Assembly (NCBI GenBank): GCA_033675545.1 | Contig: JAWDGP010005301.1 | Location: 625,001-689,000 of the forward strand | DNA from: Elysia crispata | Taxonomy: Eukaryota > Mollusca > Gastropoda > Plakobranchidae | Reading direction: 5' to 3' | Length of the DNA: 64,000 nt | Part shown: in pieces, positions 11,065 to 23,393 of the stretch | Layout of the letters: every line of letters begins with the position of its first letter | Numbering within the stretch: the stretch's first letter is position 1 | The notes under the pieces: generated by a model | Seen by the model: the letters and a program-made list of their open reading frames with translations, nothing else | Database searches by the model: none | Told to the model about the DNA's origin: nothing | Position numbers and translations under genes: made by a program

Positions 11065-11651
11065 ATGTAGAGAGAATATCTCGGGATTGTTTGGAGTATA
11101 AAGAAATTGGCTTCGTATCTTTATGGCGCTCTTCAGACAGACCACCAACCCATCGAATTCCTAAAGGTTTCCTAATTTTATTACTCTCGTATCATGCGTT
11201 GGACGTTGACTCTGCAGATTTTTATTTTTAGAGTAGAACATATTAAAGGCAAAGACAATGTGGGATCCGACTTTCGTAGTAGAGTTCCGGTATAATATTT
11301 TGATTTCATTGTTAACATAGTTGTGACTAATGTGAGGTGGGCAACTTCTGATATGCCTGTACGAATAATATTGTAAAATTGTACTTTACCTTTTTTTACC
11401 TATGTTCAGTCAGTCAACATCAAGTCGACCTACAGTGAGTTTAAGACTGAGCCTACTTACAGTGAGTTTAACAGTTAAATTTGTGTGTACAGTGATTATA
11501 GAGTCAACCGCTTGTGTTGGATTAAATAGTTTGCAATTTTTACCTGCGGACTTCAGACTTATTTTCAACGGACGAGTCGAGTGACTGGCTGCGTATATTT
11601 TCATACCCCTAGACACAGAGAGCGTAACAGATCACCCCATCAAATCTGTTA
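11065..11651. other. anonymous sequence, possibly LTR remains
   Basis: Contains a short duplication, CTTACAGTGAGTTTAA-like, at about 11429-11475. It ends at the right with a GTAACAGAT...ATCTGTTAC inverted repeat. It may be the rest of an LTR belonging to the gypsy fragment to its right, but no second LTR is present to prove this. Confidence 0.3.
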
Positions 11652-11653
11652 CA
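11624..11653 (-). repeat. LTR-terminus-like inverted repeat
   Basis: GTAACAGAT and ATCTGTTAC form a perfect 9 bp stem around an 11-base loop. Read on the minus strand the right edge begins TGTAACAGAT, a usual TG start of a gypsy LTR. It lies just downstream (element sense) of the integrase remnant. The LTR interpretation is inference. Confidence 0.4.
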
Positions 11654-11706
11654 AGACCCATATACGAAAAAAAAAATCTGGATCCTAAGTTTCTAGAAAA
11701 CAACTA

Positions 11707-12272
11707 CTGATCACTAAGGATTTCTCCTGGTCCACCGAGGCGACTGTGTATCTCCACAAGCGCCTCAGCTACCATCTCAGTGTCGATTCTCTTCAACGGG
11801 ACAGCCTCTGGATACCTTGCATTGTAGCACAGTCTACAAGCGTCAAAATGTATCGGTGTTGTGATTCGCGTGCTGATTCTATCGGTCCAATTAGATCAAC
11901 AGCGACACGTTTGAAAGGGACATCCACCACTGGTGTATTCTCAATTGGGACCTTCTGCACTGTTCCATTGCACACCGTCTCCTGACTTATATCACACGAG
12001 CGGCAGTTTTTGGCCACGTCCCCGTAAATGCCAGGCCAGTAGAAGTTACTCATTATCTTCTCTCTGGTCTTCTTTATTCCAAGGTGACCTACGGTGATCG
12101 TATCATGGGCTAATGACATCACGTAGTTTCTCAGGCTTTCTGGGAGAACGACTTGTACCCTAGCCTCTCCTCGAGTCGCGTCATTATAGACTCTGTACAC
12201 GATCCCGTCTCTTTTCTCGAAGGATGATGTTCTTCCCGCGCTATTTTCAGACATAGCAGTCTTGCCCATCCT
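11707..12272 (-). pseudogene. truncated Ty3/gypsy integrase remnant
   Basis: Minus-strand remnant of a gypsy-type pol polyprotein. It shows the integrase zinc-binding region (AHDTITVGHLG, then CRSCDISQ: an H-x3-H-like and C-x2-C pair, with the first His replaced in part) and the start of the catalytic core (VAVDLIGPI with the first Asp; HRYILTLVDCAT). Near 11838 the reading frame breaks by a small indel. In the shifted frame core residues continue to an L-S-D containing the second Asp at about 11712, where the similarity ends abruptly. No reverse transcriptase lies upstream, and a poly-A/T tract (12282-12292) sits at that edge. It is a different family member from the elements at 19-36 kb. 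Not functional. Confidence 0.85.
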
Positions 12273-12700
12273 CTTAAGGTTTTTTTTTTTTTATGAATTA
12301 TTTACTGCTTTTAAGGCTTTTTTGTACTTTTGCTTTGGTGATTTGGTTTATTTTTGTGGGAATGTAGTACCCACCTTTAGACATTTTAATTGTTCATGTG
12401 TATTGCTAGTTCCCTTTTTCCCTTGTGGCATATGTTAAACCTCTTGTGAAATATGCCTCTCTCTCTCTCAGTCCAGCCGAGAGAGGTGGTTGAGGGAAGC
12501 TTAGTGCACAGCGGGGACACGGAGGGAACACCTCACACGAGCACGGTGAGCAGAAAAGGGGGCCTCAAGCGAGAAATGAAACCGAGATGGCTTTCATACA
12601 ATGTTCATTAATTTAACATAAACAAGCATGTAAGGAAAAAAACATTGAAGCAGAGAATAATGTCTGTGGTAGGAAAACATGAGGGCATAGAATAATACAT
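12273..12700. other. intergenic, nothing recognised
   Basis: Contains a T-run (12280-12292), a short (CT)n (12455-12470) followed by a GAGAGAGG complement (hairpin CCTCTCTC/GAGAGAGG), and otherwise anonymous sequence. Confidence 0.5.
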
Positions 12701-13560
12701 TACTTTGACAGAGTCATACTTATCTTAAAATTGAAAAGACTCTACAGCTGTGCATTATGCAGAATAATGATAGTAGTTTTCTTTGTAGTGAGCCAACAAA
12801 ACTAAAGAGGGGACGTAAATGTAATTAAAAAAAAGGCAGTGTTGGCTTTCAATTTTAATGTTTTATGGTTTGTGTGGGAGTAATATAATTTTATCGCCAT
12901 ATTTTAACGGCTCTATACCTACGGTATAATTATCTACGCTTTATACAGGATAATGACTTTTTTTATATTTGTAAATATCCACGCAAAAAGAACTAAAATG
13001 ACATAAAGCTGATCAGAGGTCAAGGTTGGTTTGACTTTTATGTATGTTTTATTGTTTTCTACCAATTGCTACTAGCTGGTTTAAAAAACATTTCAGGGTT
13101 TACAGGTTTATATGGTATAACTCATATTTTTAATGTCTGTATAGTAAAAGAATGAACAGCTGTGCCTTATACAATATATGCCTATTTTCTTGTTGAAAGA
13201 ATGCACGAAAATTAAAATGTATGTTAATCTCACAAAAGAATAAGTTTATTTTTTTTAATTAATCATTTTTTTTTCTACCAATTCATGCAAGATGGTGTAA
13301 ATCAAATAATGTTTGAGAATGGCAGCATGTGATCTTATATCTATTTTAATCAGCTGTACACCAACGGCTGTTTACTTGTTTTCTTATACATGAAATATCT
13401 AAGATGAAATAAATCCTCAGGGCAAGGTTTGTTTGATTTTTATCTTATATTTTCCAACAACTCGTAGAAGGCGGTACAGCTCAATTGATGTGTGAGAAAA
13501 ACAAAGGCATAATTATATTTTCAAATAAATATTAGATGCAGAAGTTTTCAATGTAAACAA
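12700..13560. repeat. degenerate ~200 bp tandem repeat
   Basis: Blocks of similar wording recur: AAGGTTGGTTTGACTTTTAT (13022) and AAGGTTTGTTTGATTTTTAT (13423); TTCTACCAATT at 13055 and 13273; ACAGCTGTGC at 12743 and 13157; TTAATCAGCTGTACACC at 13346. The spacing is roughly 200-400 bases, consistent with an old tandem family of period about 200. Boundaries are approximate. Confidence 0.45.
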
Positions 13561-13885
13561 ATCAAATCTCTGTCAAATAATGTAAACAAGGGGGGGAATT
13601 TGAAAGATCCATTAGACGTTATAAATTTCTTGAAAGTGAATCTAAATGTCGATATTCAAGCAGTAAGTAAAATAGAGCCGTCAAGTCTTTTTTTTAAGTG
13701 CGATCATTATAAACATTTGGTCATCGCAATTATTTTAGAAAAGAAAAGGTAACCACAATAATTGAATACATCAAAAGCATGCTGAAGATCACTTTTTGTA
13801 TTTGGTCTATTGGAGCACTGAAAATATGACGCTGTCTGCATCTGCAAAGCTGTCCTCGGGTGCTGGGAACGGCTCCTTTTCCTGA

Positions 13886-16401
<2,516 letters not shown>

Positions 16402-16488
<87 letters not shown>
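16402..16488. repeat. (AT)n microsatellite
   Basis: About 43 uninterrupted AT units. Confidence 0.97.
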
Positions 16489-16491
<3 letters not shown>

Positions 16492-16647
16492 TACATGCAT
16501 TAGGTTCGTCAAAATTACCTAGCCTATCCGTCTTGTCTAAATACTTTAAAAAACACGAACCAGAAAACACTTGTAAGAATATGATTCTTTTCAATAAGTG
16601 ACAGACGTATATGTCTTACAACTTCCTCCCTAAAAAGTTTGGATCTG

Positions 16648-16942
16648 GTGACGTAGAGGGTGTTTTAGCAAGTGCTACACACTCAAACAATACATTCCAA
16701 ATTAAAGTGACGTAGAGGGTGTTTTAGCAAGTGCTACACGCTAAAACAATACATTCCAAATTAAAGTGACGTAGAGGGTGTTTTAGCAAGTGCTACACGC
16801 TAAAACAATACATTCCAAATTAAAGTGACGTAGAGGGTGTTTTAGCAAGTGCTACACGCTAAAACAATACATTCCAAATTAAAGTGACGTAGAGGGTGTT
16901 TTAGCAAGTGCTACACGCTCAAACAATACATTCCAAATTAAA
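16648..16942. repeat. 59 bp minisatellite, five tandem copies
   Basis: Five units start with GTGACGTAGAGGGTG at 16648, 16707, 16766, 16825 and 16884: exactly 59 bases each and nearly identical. In units 2-4 TGTTTTAGC and GCTAAAACA form a perfect 9 bp stem around the loop AAGTGCTACAC. The first unit has two stem mismatches and the fifth has one. Each unit also contains TGACGT, a CRE/bZIP half-site. Confidence 0.97.
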
Positions 16943-18552
16943 GTGCATACAGAGTTTCAAAAAATGGTTGTTTTTTTTTCCCTTGAGGTTTTAGAAAAGA
17001 ATTTCAAGACTGTAAATTAACGATACCGAAAACGCCTTTACACTAAGAAAAAAGTGAACGTTAAAAAGATTACAAGAAGCCTTTATCAGGTGAAAGGTTT
17101 GGTGGAGAGGACAAGATTGAGAAAAAAAAAAAAAACAAGATTACTATTTCATCTGCAAGAAAGAAATTTTACATGTAAAAATCCATAACGGCAAGGGAAT
17201 CGAATAAACAGTAAGGAATTCGTAAAAGTGATTAGAATAATTTTATGGACATAAGAAAAAATTGTGAGAAGATACAATAAAAGAATTGAATCTGGACCAC
17301 AGGGTACGAGATGTAGCAATAAGGAAGAGTATCTTCTTGAAGAAAGAATAATCAATAAAGAAACACCTGTCGTCATCACATTTAAGAAAAAATAAATGTG
17401 TTTCACATTACACTTTTGAATATTTTTAGGGAAAAACATGGGTCATTCTCCGATTTACTCTATAAAATTGTTTTTGATTCAGCAAAGCTTCCATTCTATC
17501 TGACAGAAGCGCTTAAAACCTAAATTTCTAAATCTGTAAAATCAAAAATGTAGGCCTAGTTGATAAAAGATACGAATGAGATAAAATTAAACAATTTACG
17601 GAACTGATACATGTAGAACTTCTGAACCTAATATGACAATTCTTAAGATGAATAATTCTGGACAAAAAGTAGCAATTACAACGGGCAATTTGAAGAATCA
17701 GACTACTAAACATATTGAGATTCATGAACCAAAAGAGACTACAAGTCCCTTAATTTGTCAAAAGATTGTGCACATAAATCTTGTGCGTATGGTCAAGAAG
17801 TCTTTGGACAAAGACACAAAAGCATGGTCAAAAACTTGGACTAAATTTAAACTGAGGCCCTGTCTGGCTGATGGGGGCAGCCAAAGTAACGATCTTAGAG
17901 GCTTTGCAAGTAGCCACAAACATAAAACCACAATACATCAGAAGAAAGTGTTTGAGTCTAAAATAATGAGCAGGGGCGATTTCATCAAACCCAACAAGGG
18001 AAAATATTGAAAAACCCATATAATACCCAAAATGACTGTAACCCATGAACGAATTAAAAAAGACGTGAATCTGAATGGAGATTTTACATTATGCCAAATC
18101 CATTGTAGAGGAAGAGTGGTTCAGTAAGCATCGTATCGACAGTCTAGAGCAGTTCAAATACTGTAGGCGGAACTAGGCACACTCTTGCCTACACTCGCGC
18201 CATTACTAGTTCTAGTTTAGTGGTGGATAACAGGTCTTGTAGGAGAACGACGTAGTCATCATATCTCACCCGTTATAGCTGTTTTGTTCTAGGCCTGCTG
18301 ACAAAAGAAACACATCGTATTTGTCCCAGGATAACTTGCATTGAGAGAAGAAAATTCGCGAGGATGTTTTTGTTCTTGGTAAGTAAACTTAGTAAGGTAT
18401 TTCACCGTGTTGAAAATCTTGCATGAGAGAAATATCTTTTTGGACGTGGGTGAGAATTTGTTTCGGCGCTGGTTTTTGTAGGAATTTTGGAGAAACACTG
18501 GGGACCTCTTTGGTAGGAGACCATGTCGACTTTAGTGACAGTGTATAAGTCC
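16943..18552. other. left flank of the 6 kb tandem array, nothing recognised
   Basis: A+T-rich. A 125-codon open frame at 17633-18010 has no recognisable domain and ordinary base composition for the region; I do not support it as a gene. The sequence becomes module copy 1 at 18553. Confidence 0.5.
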
Positions 18553-18865
18553 ATATCAGAAAAGGCACGTTGTCAGATCTAGGTAATCTTAAGTCACGTT
18601 AAACTTCATAAAGAAGATAACTGGACGACCCACCAAGAGGCAAACAAACCGCCCGCAAATCTTCCGGTTCTCTAAATTGAATAAGGACCATTAAGCGCGA
18701 ACTTGAAATACGATCAACTTTAATGCAATTAGAAACCTTTACTTTTCCAGACAGACCATAACCAGAAACAGGAAAACAAGGTACAAAACGCTTAATTGTT
18801 TTCTATCTGAACTTGTGAATTCTGAATATGTGTAAAAAATTTTAATTTCATTTAAAGATTCAGAG

Positions 18866-18876
18866 AGAGGGAGAGG

Positions 18877-18913
<37 letters not shown>

Positions 18914-18928
18914 TGTGTGTGTGTGTGT
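18866..18928. repeat. (GA)n(GT)n compound microsatellite, module copy 1
   Basis: GA run followed by GT run; equivalents at about 24928-24992 and 30886-30950 in copies 2 and 3 with slightly different lengths. Confidence 0.9.
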
Positions 18929-19118
18929 TAGTGAGAGAGAGGCAAAATTAAAATATACAACTAAGGGTGTTAACAAACCGTAATGAAGTGACAAAGTCAA
19001 GATATGAAGAATGAAAGCATTATTTATTCTGTCAATCCCTTGTCGACATGTCTGTGCGTAACCGCTCAGAAAACGAAAGTACAAAATCAGTTATAACAAC
19101 GACAGACCTGCACCGGAA

Positions 19119-19192
19119 GTCTTCGTCTTTACTTAGTATGACTTGTATTGCGAAACTATAATAATGTTCCGTACTTGCACTTGGCCACCAAC
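19119..19192. repeat. 74 bp direct repeat bordering the gypsy remnant (left)
   Basis: Matches 23320-23393 with three mismatches. It starts at GTCTTCGTCTTTACTTAG and ends in ACTTGGCCACCAACA. The same pairs recur in copies 2 and 3 (25182-25255 with 29278-29351, and the same offset in copy 3). Confidence 0.9.
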
Positions 19193-19358
19193 ACCCTTCC
19201 TTCTCCTTAGTTTGAATACTCAACTCATCAAATTGTAATTAGTATATGACTATAGGATCACGACAGAAAATGATTTGGAAATTGACAAGGAAAAACAGGT
19301 CCTTGTGTAAAGGAAAAGAAAAACAATTGTAAACAATTGTAAACTCACATAAAGACAA

Positions 19359-19600
19359 GAGATGCCTCGCATCTTAACCTTTGGGAGGGTGTTATTGTGA
19401 CCCTGTATCCCAAAGTCTCTAACACTGTAACAGTATGTAAATAAAAGCTAGAGATGCCTCGTATCTCAACCTTTGGGAGGGTGTTATTGTGACCCTGTAT
19501 CCCAAAGTCCCTAACTCTTTACCAGTATGTAAATAAAAGCTAGAGATGCCTCGCATCTCAACCTTTGGGAGGGTGTTATTGTTACCCTGGATCCCGAAGT
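19359..19600. repeat. 92 bp repeats, 2.6 units (module copy 1)
   Basis: Units start at 19359, 19451 and 19543, 92 bases apart, with the wording GAGATGCCTCGCATCTC and CTTTGGGAGGGTGTTATTGT. The first part is a perfect 7 bp stem (GAGATGC/GCATCTC) with a CTC loop in the third unit; other units have one stem mismatch. The units lie just beyond the end of pol, in the place of an LTR or 3' UTR. Confidence 0.93.
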
Positions 19601-19647
19601 CCCTACAATTAACCACCAGCACAACATAAGCTTATGAAAAGTCCAAT

Positions 19648-19936
19648 TTATCGCGCGACAAAGTCCTTCATCCACTTGGGTGGCTGTATGTCGCACTTTT
19701 GTCTATCCGCAGACGCTGGGATGTCGTTTGGTTGCCGATCAGGCGTGAAGTTTTCCATTGGTGGATCTATCATGGCATCTGACAGCGCGGACTCGTCCTC
19801 GTCTCCAGGATCTGCTAGGAACGGTGTTTCTTTGCGGCGTAAGTGGACCCTGTTTCTGATGTAAGTTCCACCATTTTCTCCCTGCACTTCGTAGGACCTG
19901 GTTCCCTTCTTCTTTAGGATTTGTACTGATTTCCAC
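19648..19936 (-). pseudogene. pol C-terminus (copy 1)
   Basis: In a shifted frame it reads NGGTYIRNRVHLRR and ends PPKWMKDFVAR followed by a stop, the usual end of K02A2.6-like pol polyproteins. This marks the 3' coding limit of the element. Confidence 0.85.
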
Positions 19937-20760
19937 TCAGGTTTCTCTGGGTTCTGGTACAGTGTATATTAAATGTACCGGCTGTGATATTTGTAGCTCA
20001 GGTAGCTGTCTGGTCTCTCGGTTGAAGCTCTCGCAATGGCTGCTTCTTTTCTTTTCAATTTTAGTTTTAACTGTCTCTGAGTTGTTTGTTTTACTGACCT
20101 CACCTTTCAGCGCCCGTTGGGAGATGAGGGTCCGGGTCGATCTTCCAAACATGAGCTGTGCTGGACTTGGCAAACCTCCCTGGCGAGGAGTCGATCTGAG
20201 CTCAAGTAATGCCTCATACTGGTCTTCTCCCTCAACAACCGCTTTTCTCATCATGCGCTTGACTATTTTTACAGCTGATTCAGCTGATTCAGCCTTGCCG
20301 TTTGCCTGATGGTGTCCTGGTGACGTGATGAATACCCCACTTGGCTGTGAATTTTGCAAATTCCCCCGCTGTGAATTGGTTTCCACTGCCCGTCACTACC
20401 ATCTTGGGTACCCCATAAAGAGCAAAGTGTCCCTTTAGTTTTGTAATGACTTGTCCTGCTGAAAGAGATGTCAAGAAATCCACTTTTATGAAGTTCGCAA
20501 AGTAGTCGGCAGTCACCATGTAGTGTCTTCCTTGGATTTCAAACAGGTCAGTCGCCACCTTTTCCCAGGGTTATGCCCCTTTGTTGTGCTGGATCAGGGG
20601 CATTCTGCAGTTATGTGGTTTTGCCTCTTGGTACCTCTCGCATGTGTTTCCTATTGTTTTTACTTCAGAGTGTATCCCCGGCCAGTACACGGTATCTCGA
20701 ACTCGTCTCATCATGCTGTCATATCCCAAGTGGGCAGCGAGTAGTTTCTGTTTGATCTCT
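19937..20760 (-). pseudogene. integrase (copy 1)
   Basis: Integrase zinc-binding region with only one His of the HH pair recognisable, then the core in two frames. The first catalytic Asp (ATDLFEI) and the Glu (HHQANGKAES) are present, but the second Asp is Gly in VVTGSGNQF (codon at 20388-20390). The core splits into two frames at about 20310-20330. The C-terminal part continues to about 19937 (LRSTPRQGGLPSPAQLMFGR). The Asp-to-Gly change is identical in all three modules. Confidence 0.9.
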
Positions 20761-20861
20761 TTGCGCAGGCTTTCTGGAATGAGAATTCTTTCCCCCTTAA
20801 GGACAATGTCATCGTCTACAGATAGAGCGTCCCGAAGTTCAAAGAACGGTGTTAGTTCTTG

Positions 20862-21443
20862 TTACAGGTATTGTTTGTTGCATGGCCATCCTTCTCTAAT
20901 AGTTTTTATGAGCGATTGCAACGTTGCGTCTTTCTGGGTCTCTATCTTGATTTTCTCTATCATAACATCTGGAATGCATGGAACCCCTTGCGGTATGTCG
21001 GCATCTGTCTTTCCTTCCAGTCTCTTGATAAATTCCCGGGGCAGTGTGTCTGCGATGACTAATGATTTTTCACATGCCCAGTTGATCTGGAAATTGTACC
21101 TGTCGCCTCTCATCACAAGATTTTGTAGCCTTCTTGGTGCCTGGCTCAGTGACTTTTCAATGATTGTTTGCAGTGGCTTGTGATCACTGATAACCATGAC
21201 TTTCTACCTAAATGTGTATTGGTCAAAACGATCCAAGCCAAAAATGATAGCTATCATTTCTTTTTCAATCTGGGCCCATCTTTTTTCTGTCTCTATCAGT
21301 GCTCTTGATGCAAACTCGATGGGTTTTCCTTCTTGGAGAAGCACAGCCCCTAGACCGTCCTTGCTACTATCCACTTGCAAGACGAGAGGTTTGTTTGAGT
21401 CATAGAAGGCGAGAACTGGTGCGCTTGTTATCATCTCCTTCAC
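20862..21443 (-). pseudogene. RNase H and connection to integrase (copy 1)
   Basis: RNase H motifs LQVDSSKDGLGAVLL and ETEKRWAQIEKEM are followed by SDHKPLQ. A TAG at 21204-21206 interrupts the domain, and a TAA at 20862-20864 ends the connection segment. Both stops are private to copy 1. Copies 2 and 3 have a one-base frameshift at the first position instead. Confidence 0.88.
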
Positions 21444-21454
21444 CCTTCCAAATG

Positions 21455-21925
21455 TTAGCTCACGCTAATCTTCTTATTCCATAGAAACGGTGTGTCTTTC
21501 TTTGTCAGCTCGCGCAAAGGGAGTAAGACTTCGGATATGTTGCTCAGGAATTTCGCCAAGTATTGTACCATTCCGCAGAAACGCCGGACGTCGTGAATAT
21601 CCTGAGGAGCCGGCATCTTTAGTATGGCCTCGATTTTGCTTGTGTCTGGCTGAACACCTTTGGCGCTAATTGAGCGCCCCATGAAGGTTACTTCTTCCTG
21701 TTTTTCACTGGCTTTATTGGGGTTCAGTTTGATGCCCTTGTCTTTGCATCTCTCTTTCAGCATTTTGAGGTTTTTCTCATGATCTCTCTCTGCTTCTTCT
21801 TGGGTCTCACCTCGACCAGCTACGATGATGTCATCAGCGACGTTTATGCAACCATCTAGACCTTCCAGGGCCTGTGTCAAATGTCGTTGAAAATTTTCAC
21901 TGCTTACATTCAAACCGAAAGGCAA
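21455..21925 (-). pseudogene. reverse transcriptase palm and thumb (copy 1)
   Basis: 156 open codons: MPFGLNVSSENFQRH, then the catalytic V-A-D-D box (about 21833-21846; A-D-D is common in this gypsy group), then FMGRSISAKGV and RRFCGMVQYLAKFL. The frame ends at a stop before RNase H. Copies 2 and 3 carry an extra TAA at 27821-27823 and 33779-33781 where this copy has GAA. Confidence 0.9.
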
Positions 21926-22170
21926 ACGCGTCCATCGAAATGATCATAGGGCGTGATCATCGCAGTTAGCTTGCTGGATTCCTTATCAAGTTTGATGTGC
22001 CAGAAAGCTTCTTTTATGTCCTGCTTGGTGAAAATATTTGCCTTGTTGAACGCAGGTAGTACATCATCAAAAGTGGGAAGCTTGAAATGTTCTCTCTGAA
22101 GAGCCTCATTGAGTGGCCTCGGGTCAGTGCAAAGGCGTAGTGAGCCATTGGACTTTTCGACGATGGCCAC
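21910..22170 (-). pseudogene. reverse transcriptase fingers/palm (copy 1)
   Basis: Contains the gypsy RT motifs SLRLCTDPRPLNEAL and FTKQDIKEAFWHI (first catalytic Asp in the K-Q-D-I-K segment). The frame is lost at about 21925, where the following palm segment resumes one frame over. The break is shared by all three copies. Confidence 0.88.
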
Positions 22171-22196
22171 CTGACTGACCCAAGGTGTTGGTTCTT

Positions 22197-22823
22197 TTAT
22201 TGGTCCAAGATCCCTCTTTTGACCAAAGTCTCTAGTTTGTCCTTGACTCTCTGCGTGAGGGCGAAGGGTATTTTCCTGCAGGGAAGTTCTTTTGGTTTTG
22301 CGTCCTGACTGGTGTAGAGTCTCGCTGTGCCAAGTTCGCCTGGTTTGTCGTCATCGCTAGGTTCCTTTGTAGGATGTGACTCTGTGACGTCTGTATCATT
22401 TTGGGTGCTCATTCTGAAAATGAATTGATCTGTGTTTATCGTAATGAACCCTAACTCTTTCACTGTTGTCAATCCCAATAGGCATGTGAGGGAGTTCTGC
22501 AACCACTGTAAATTTGATTGGATTGCTTCTCCAATGGGTGTTACTTTTGTGCCATTCCACAGCACAAGACGCTGTCCTGAAGGCCTGACATGTTCCTTCT
22601 TTACATGTTTTTGGCATATTGTGATAACATCAACTGCTGTGTCTAGTTGGAATCTGACATTCCTTTCATTGATACGCAACGTAGCAGTTGCGTGCGGTCG
22701 TCCTGTAGTAACTGCATTCAGCCATGAATCTGGCTCATCGTCATGGTCAGAGTAGTTTTCTTCAGCGACAGCGTTGACTTTTTTGCATTTGATGCGGAAG
22801 TGGTTTCGGCAGTTTGAGCACAT
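22197..22823 (-). pseudogene. second zinc knuckle, protease and N-terminal reverse transcriptase (copy 1)
   Basis: 208 open codons. They begin with the second knuckle, followed by a retroviral-type aspartic protease region in which the usual D-T/S-G-A active site reads L-D-T-A-V-D (about 22625-22651), so the catalytic loop Gly is lost. The C-terminal part (PCRKIPFALTQRVKDKLETL) is the linker into reverse transcriptase. The identical protease change occurs in copies 2 and 3. Confidence 0.85.
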
Positions 22824-22829
22824 TTTGCC

Positions 22830-23319
22830 CTACGCTGTACATTTTTCTTTCTCAAATGGGTGTTTCCTTCCACAAAACCTACAGTCATTCTGCCGTTGGT
22901 TTCCCATTCTCTCTCGCTGTTTCAACTGCGATTTATGCGAAACCTTTTTGATCTTGGTTTCCGACTTATTTATTTCTTTCATGTCATTGGTGGTTTGCTC
23001 ATAGGCTCTGCAAATGCTAAATGTCAACTCGTTGTCTCTGTGCAGCTTTTCCTGAAGGCGTTTGTTGGCTGTGAAAACTAGCTTGTCCCTAATCAAACGT
23101 TCTTTTCTTTAAAATTACATAGGTCGGCTCGTCACCTCAACTCAGTGAGGAACGTGTCGAATAGTTCTGATTCGGGTATGTTCCAAAATCTGAATGTTTG
23201 CAAGACTTCATTTGTCCTTGGATTACAGTAGGTTTTGAGACATTCCTTTACGACTTCATGTCGGTCTTTTTCTTCCTCATCCTCAAAGTTGAGCTGGTCG
23301 AACACCTCTAATGCTTGCG
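22830..23319 (-). pseudogene. gag remnant (copy 1)
   Basis: Starts abruptly in mid-gag at ALEVFDQLNF and continues through a capsid-like helical region. An in-frame TGA (near 23139) and a one-base frame loss (near 23090) follow, and it ends with a zinc-knuckle-like CRFCGRKHPFEKEKC. A TAG separates this from a second knuckle (CSNCRNHFRIKC). Both lesions are seen at the same place in all three modules. Function in intact relatives: RNA packaging and particle assembly. Confidence 0.85.
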
Positions 23320-23393
23320 GTCTTCGTCTTTACTTAGAATGACTTGTATTGCGAAACTATAATAATGTTCCGTACTTGCACTTGACCATCAAC
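23320..23393. repeat. 74 bp direct repeat bordering the gypsy remnant (right)
   Basis: Partner of 19119-19192. On the minus strand the gag-like reading starts directly at its edge, so the element is cut exactly here. Confidence 0.9.

Larger units (their letters stand above)
19193..23319 (-). mobile_element. Ty3/gypsy (K02A2.6-like) retroelement remnant, copy 1
   Basis: Gag zinc knuckle, protease, reverse transcriptase, RNase H, integrase and pol C-terminus occur in normal gypsy order on the minus strand, but split over several frames with stops. The 5' end of gag is missing, and no pair of full LTRs was found. The remnant lies between two 74 bp direct repeats. A likely LTR start, TGTTGTGCTGG on the minus strand (about 19616-19626), follows pol, and AATAAA occurs beyond it at about 19023-19029; that LTR reading is inference. 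Confidence 0.9.

Noticed and set aside
16648..16942. CRISPR array
   Set aside because: The 59 bp units are repeated in full without unique spacers, the context is eukaryotic and no cas genes exist; it is a minisatellite.
17633..18010. 125-codon plus-strand open frame
   Set aside because: No recognisable domain, an overlapping minus-strand frame of similar quality, no splice partners; most likely chance.
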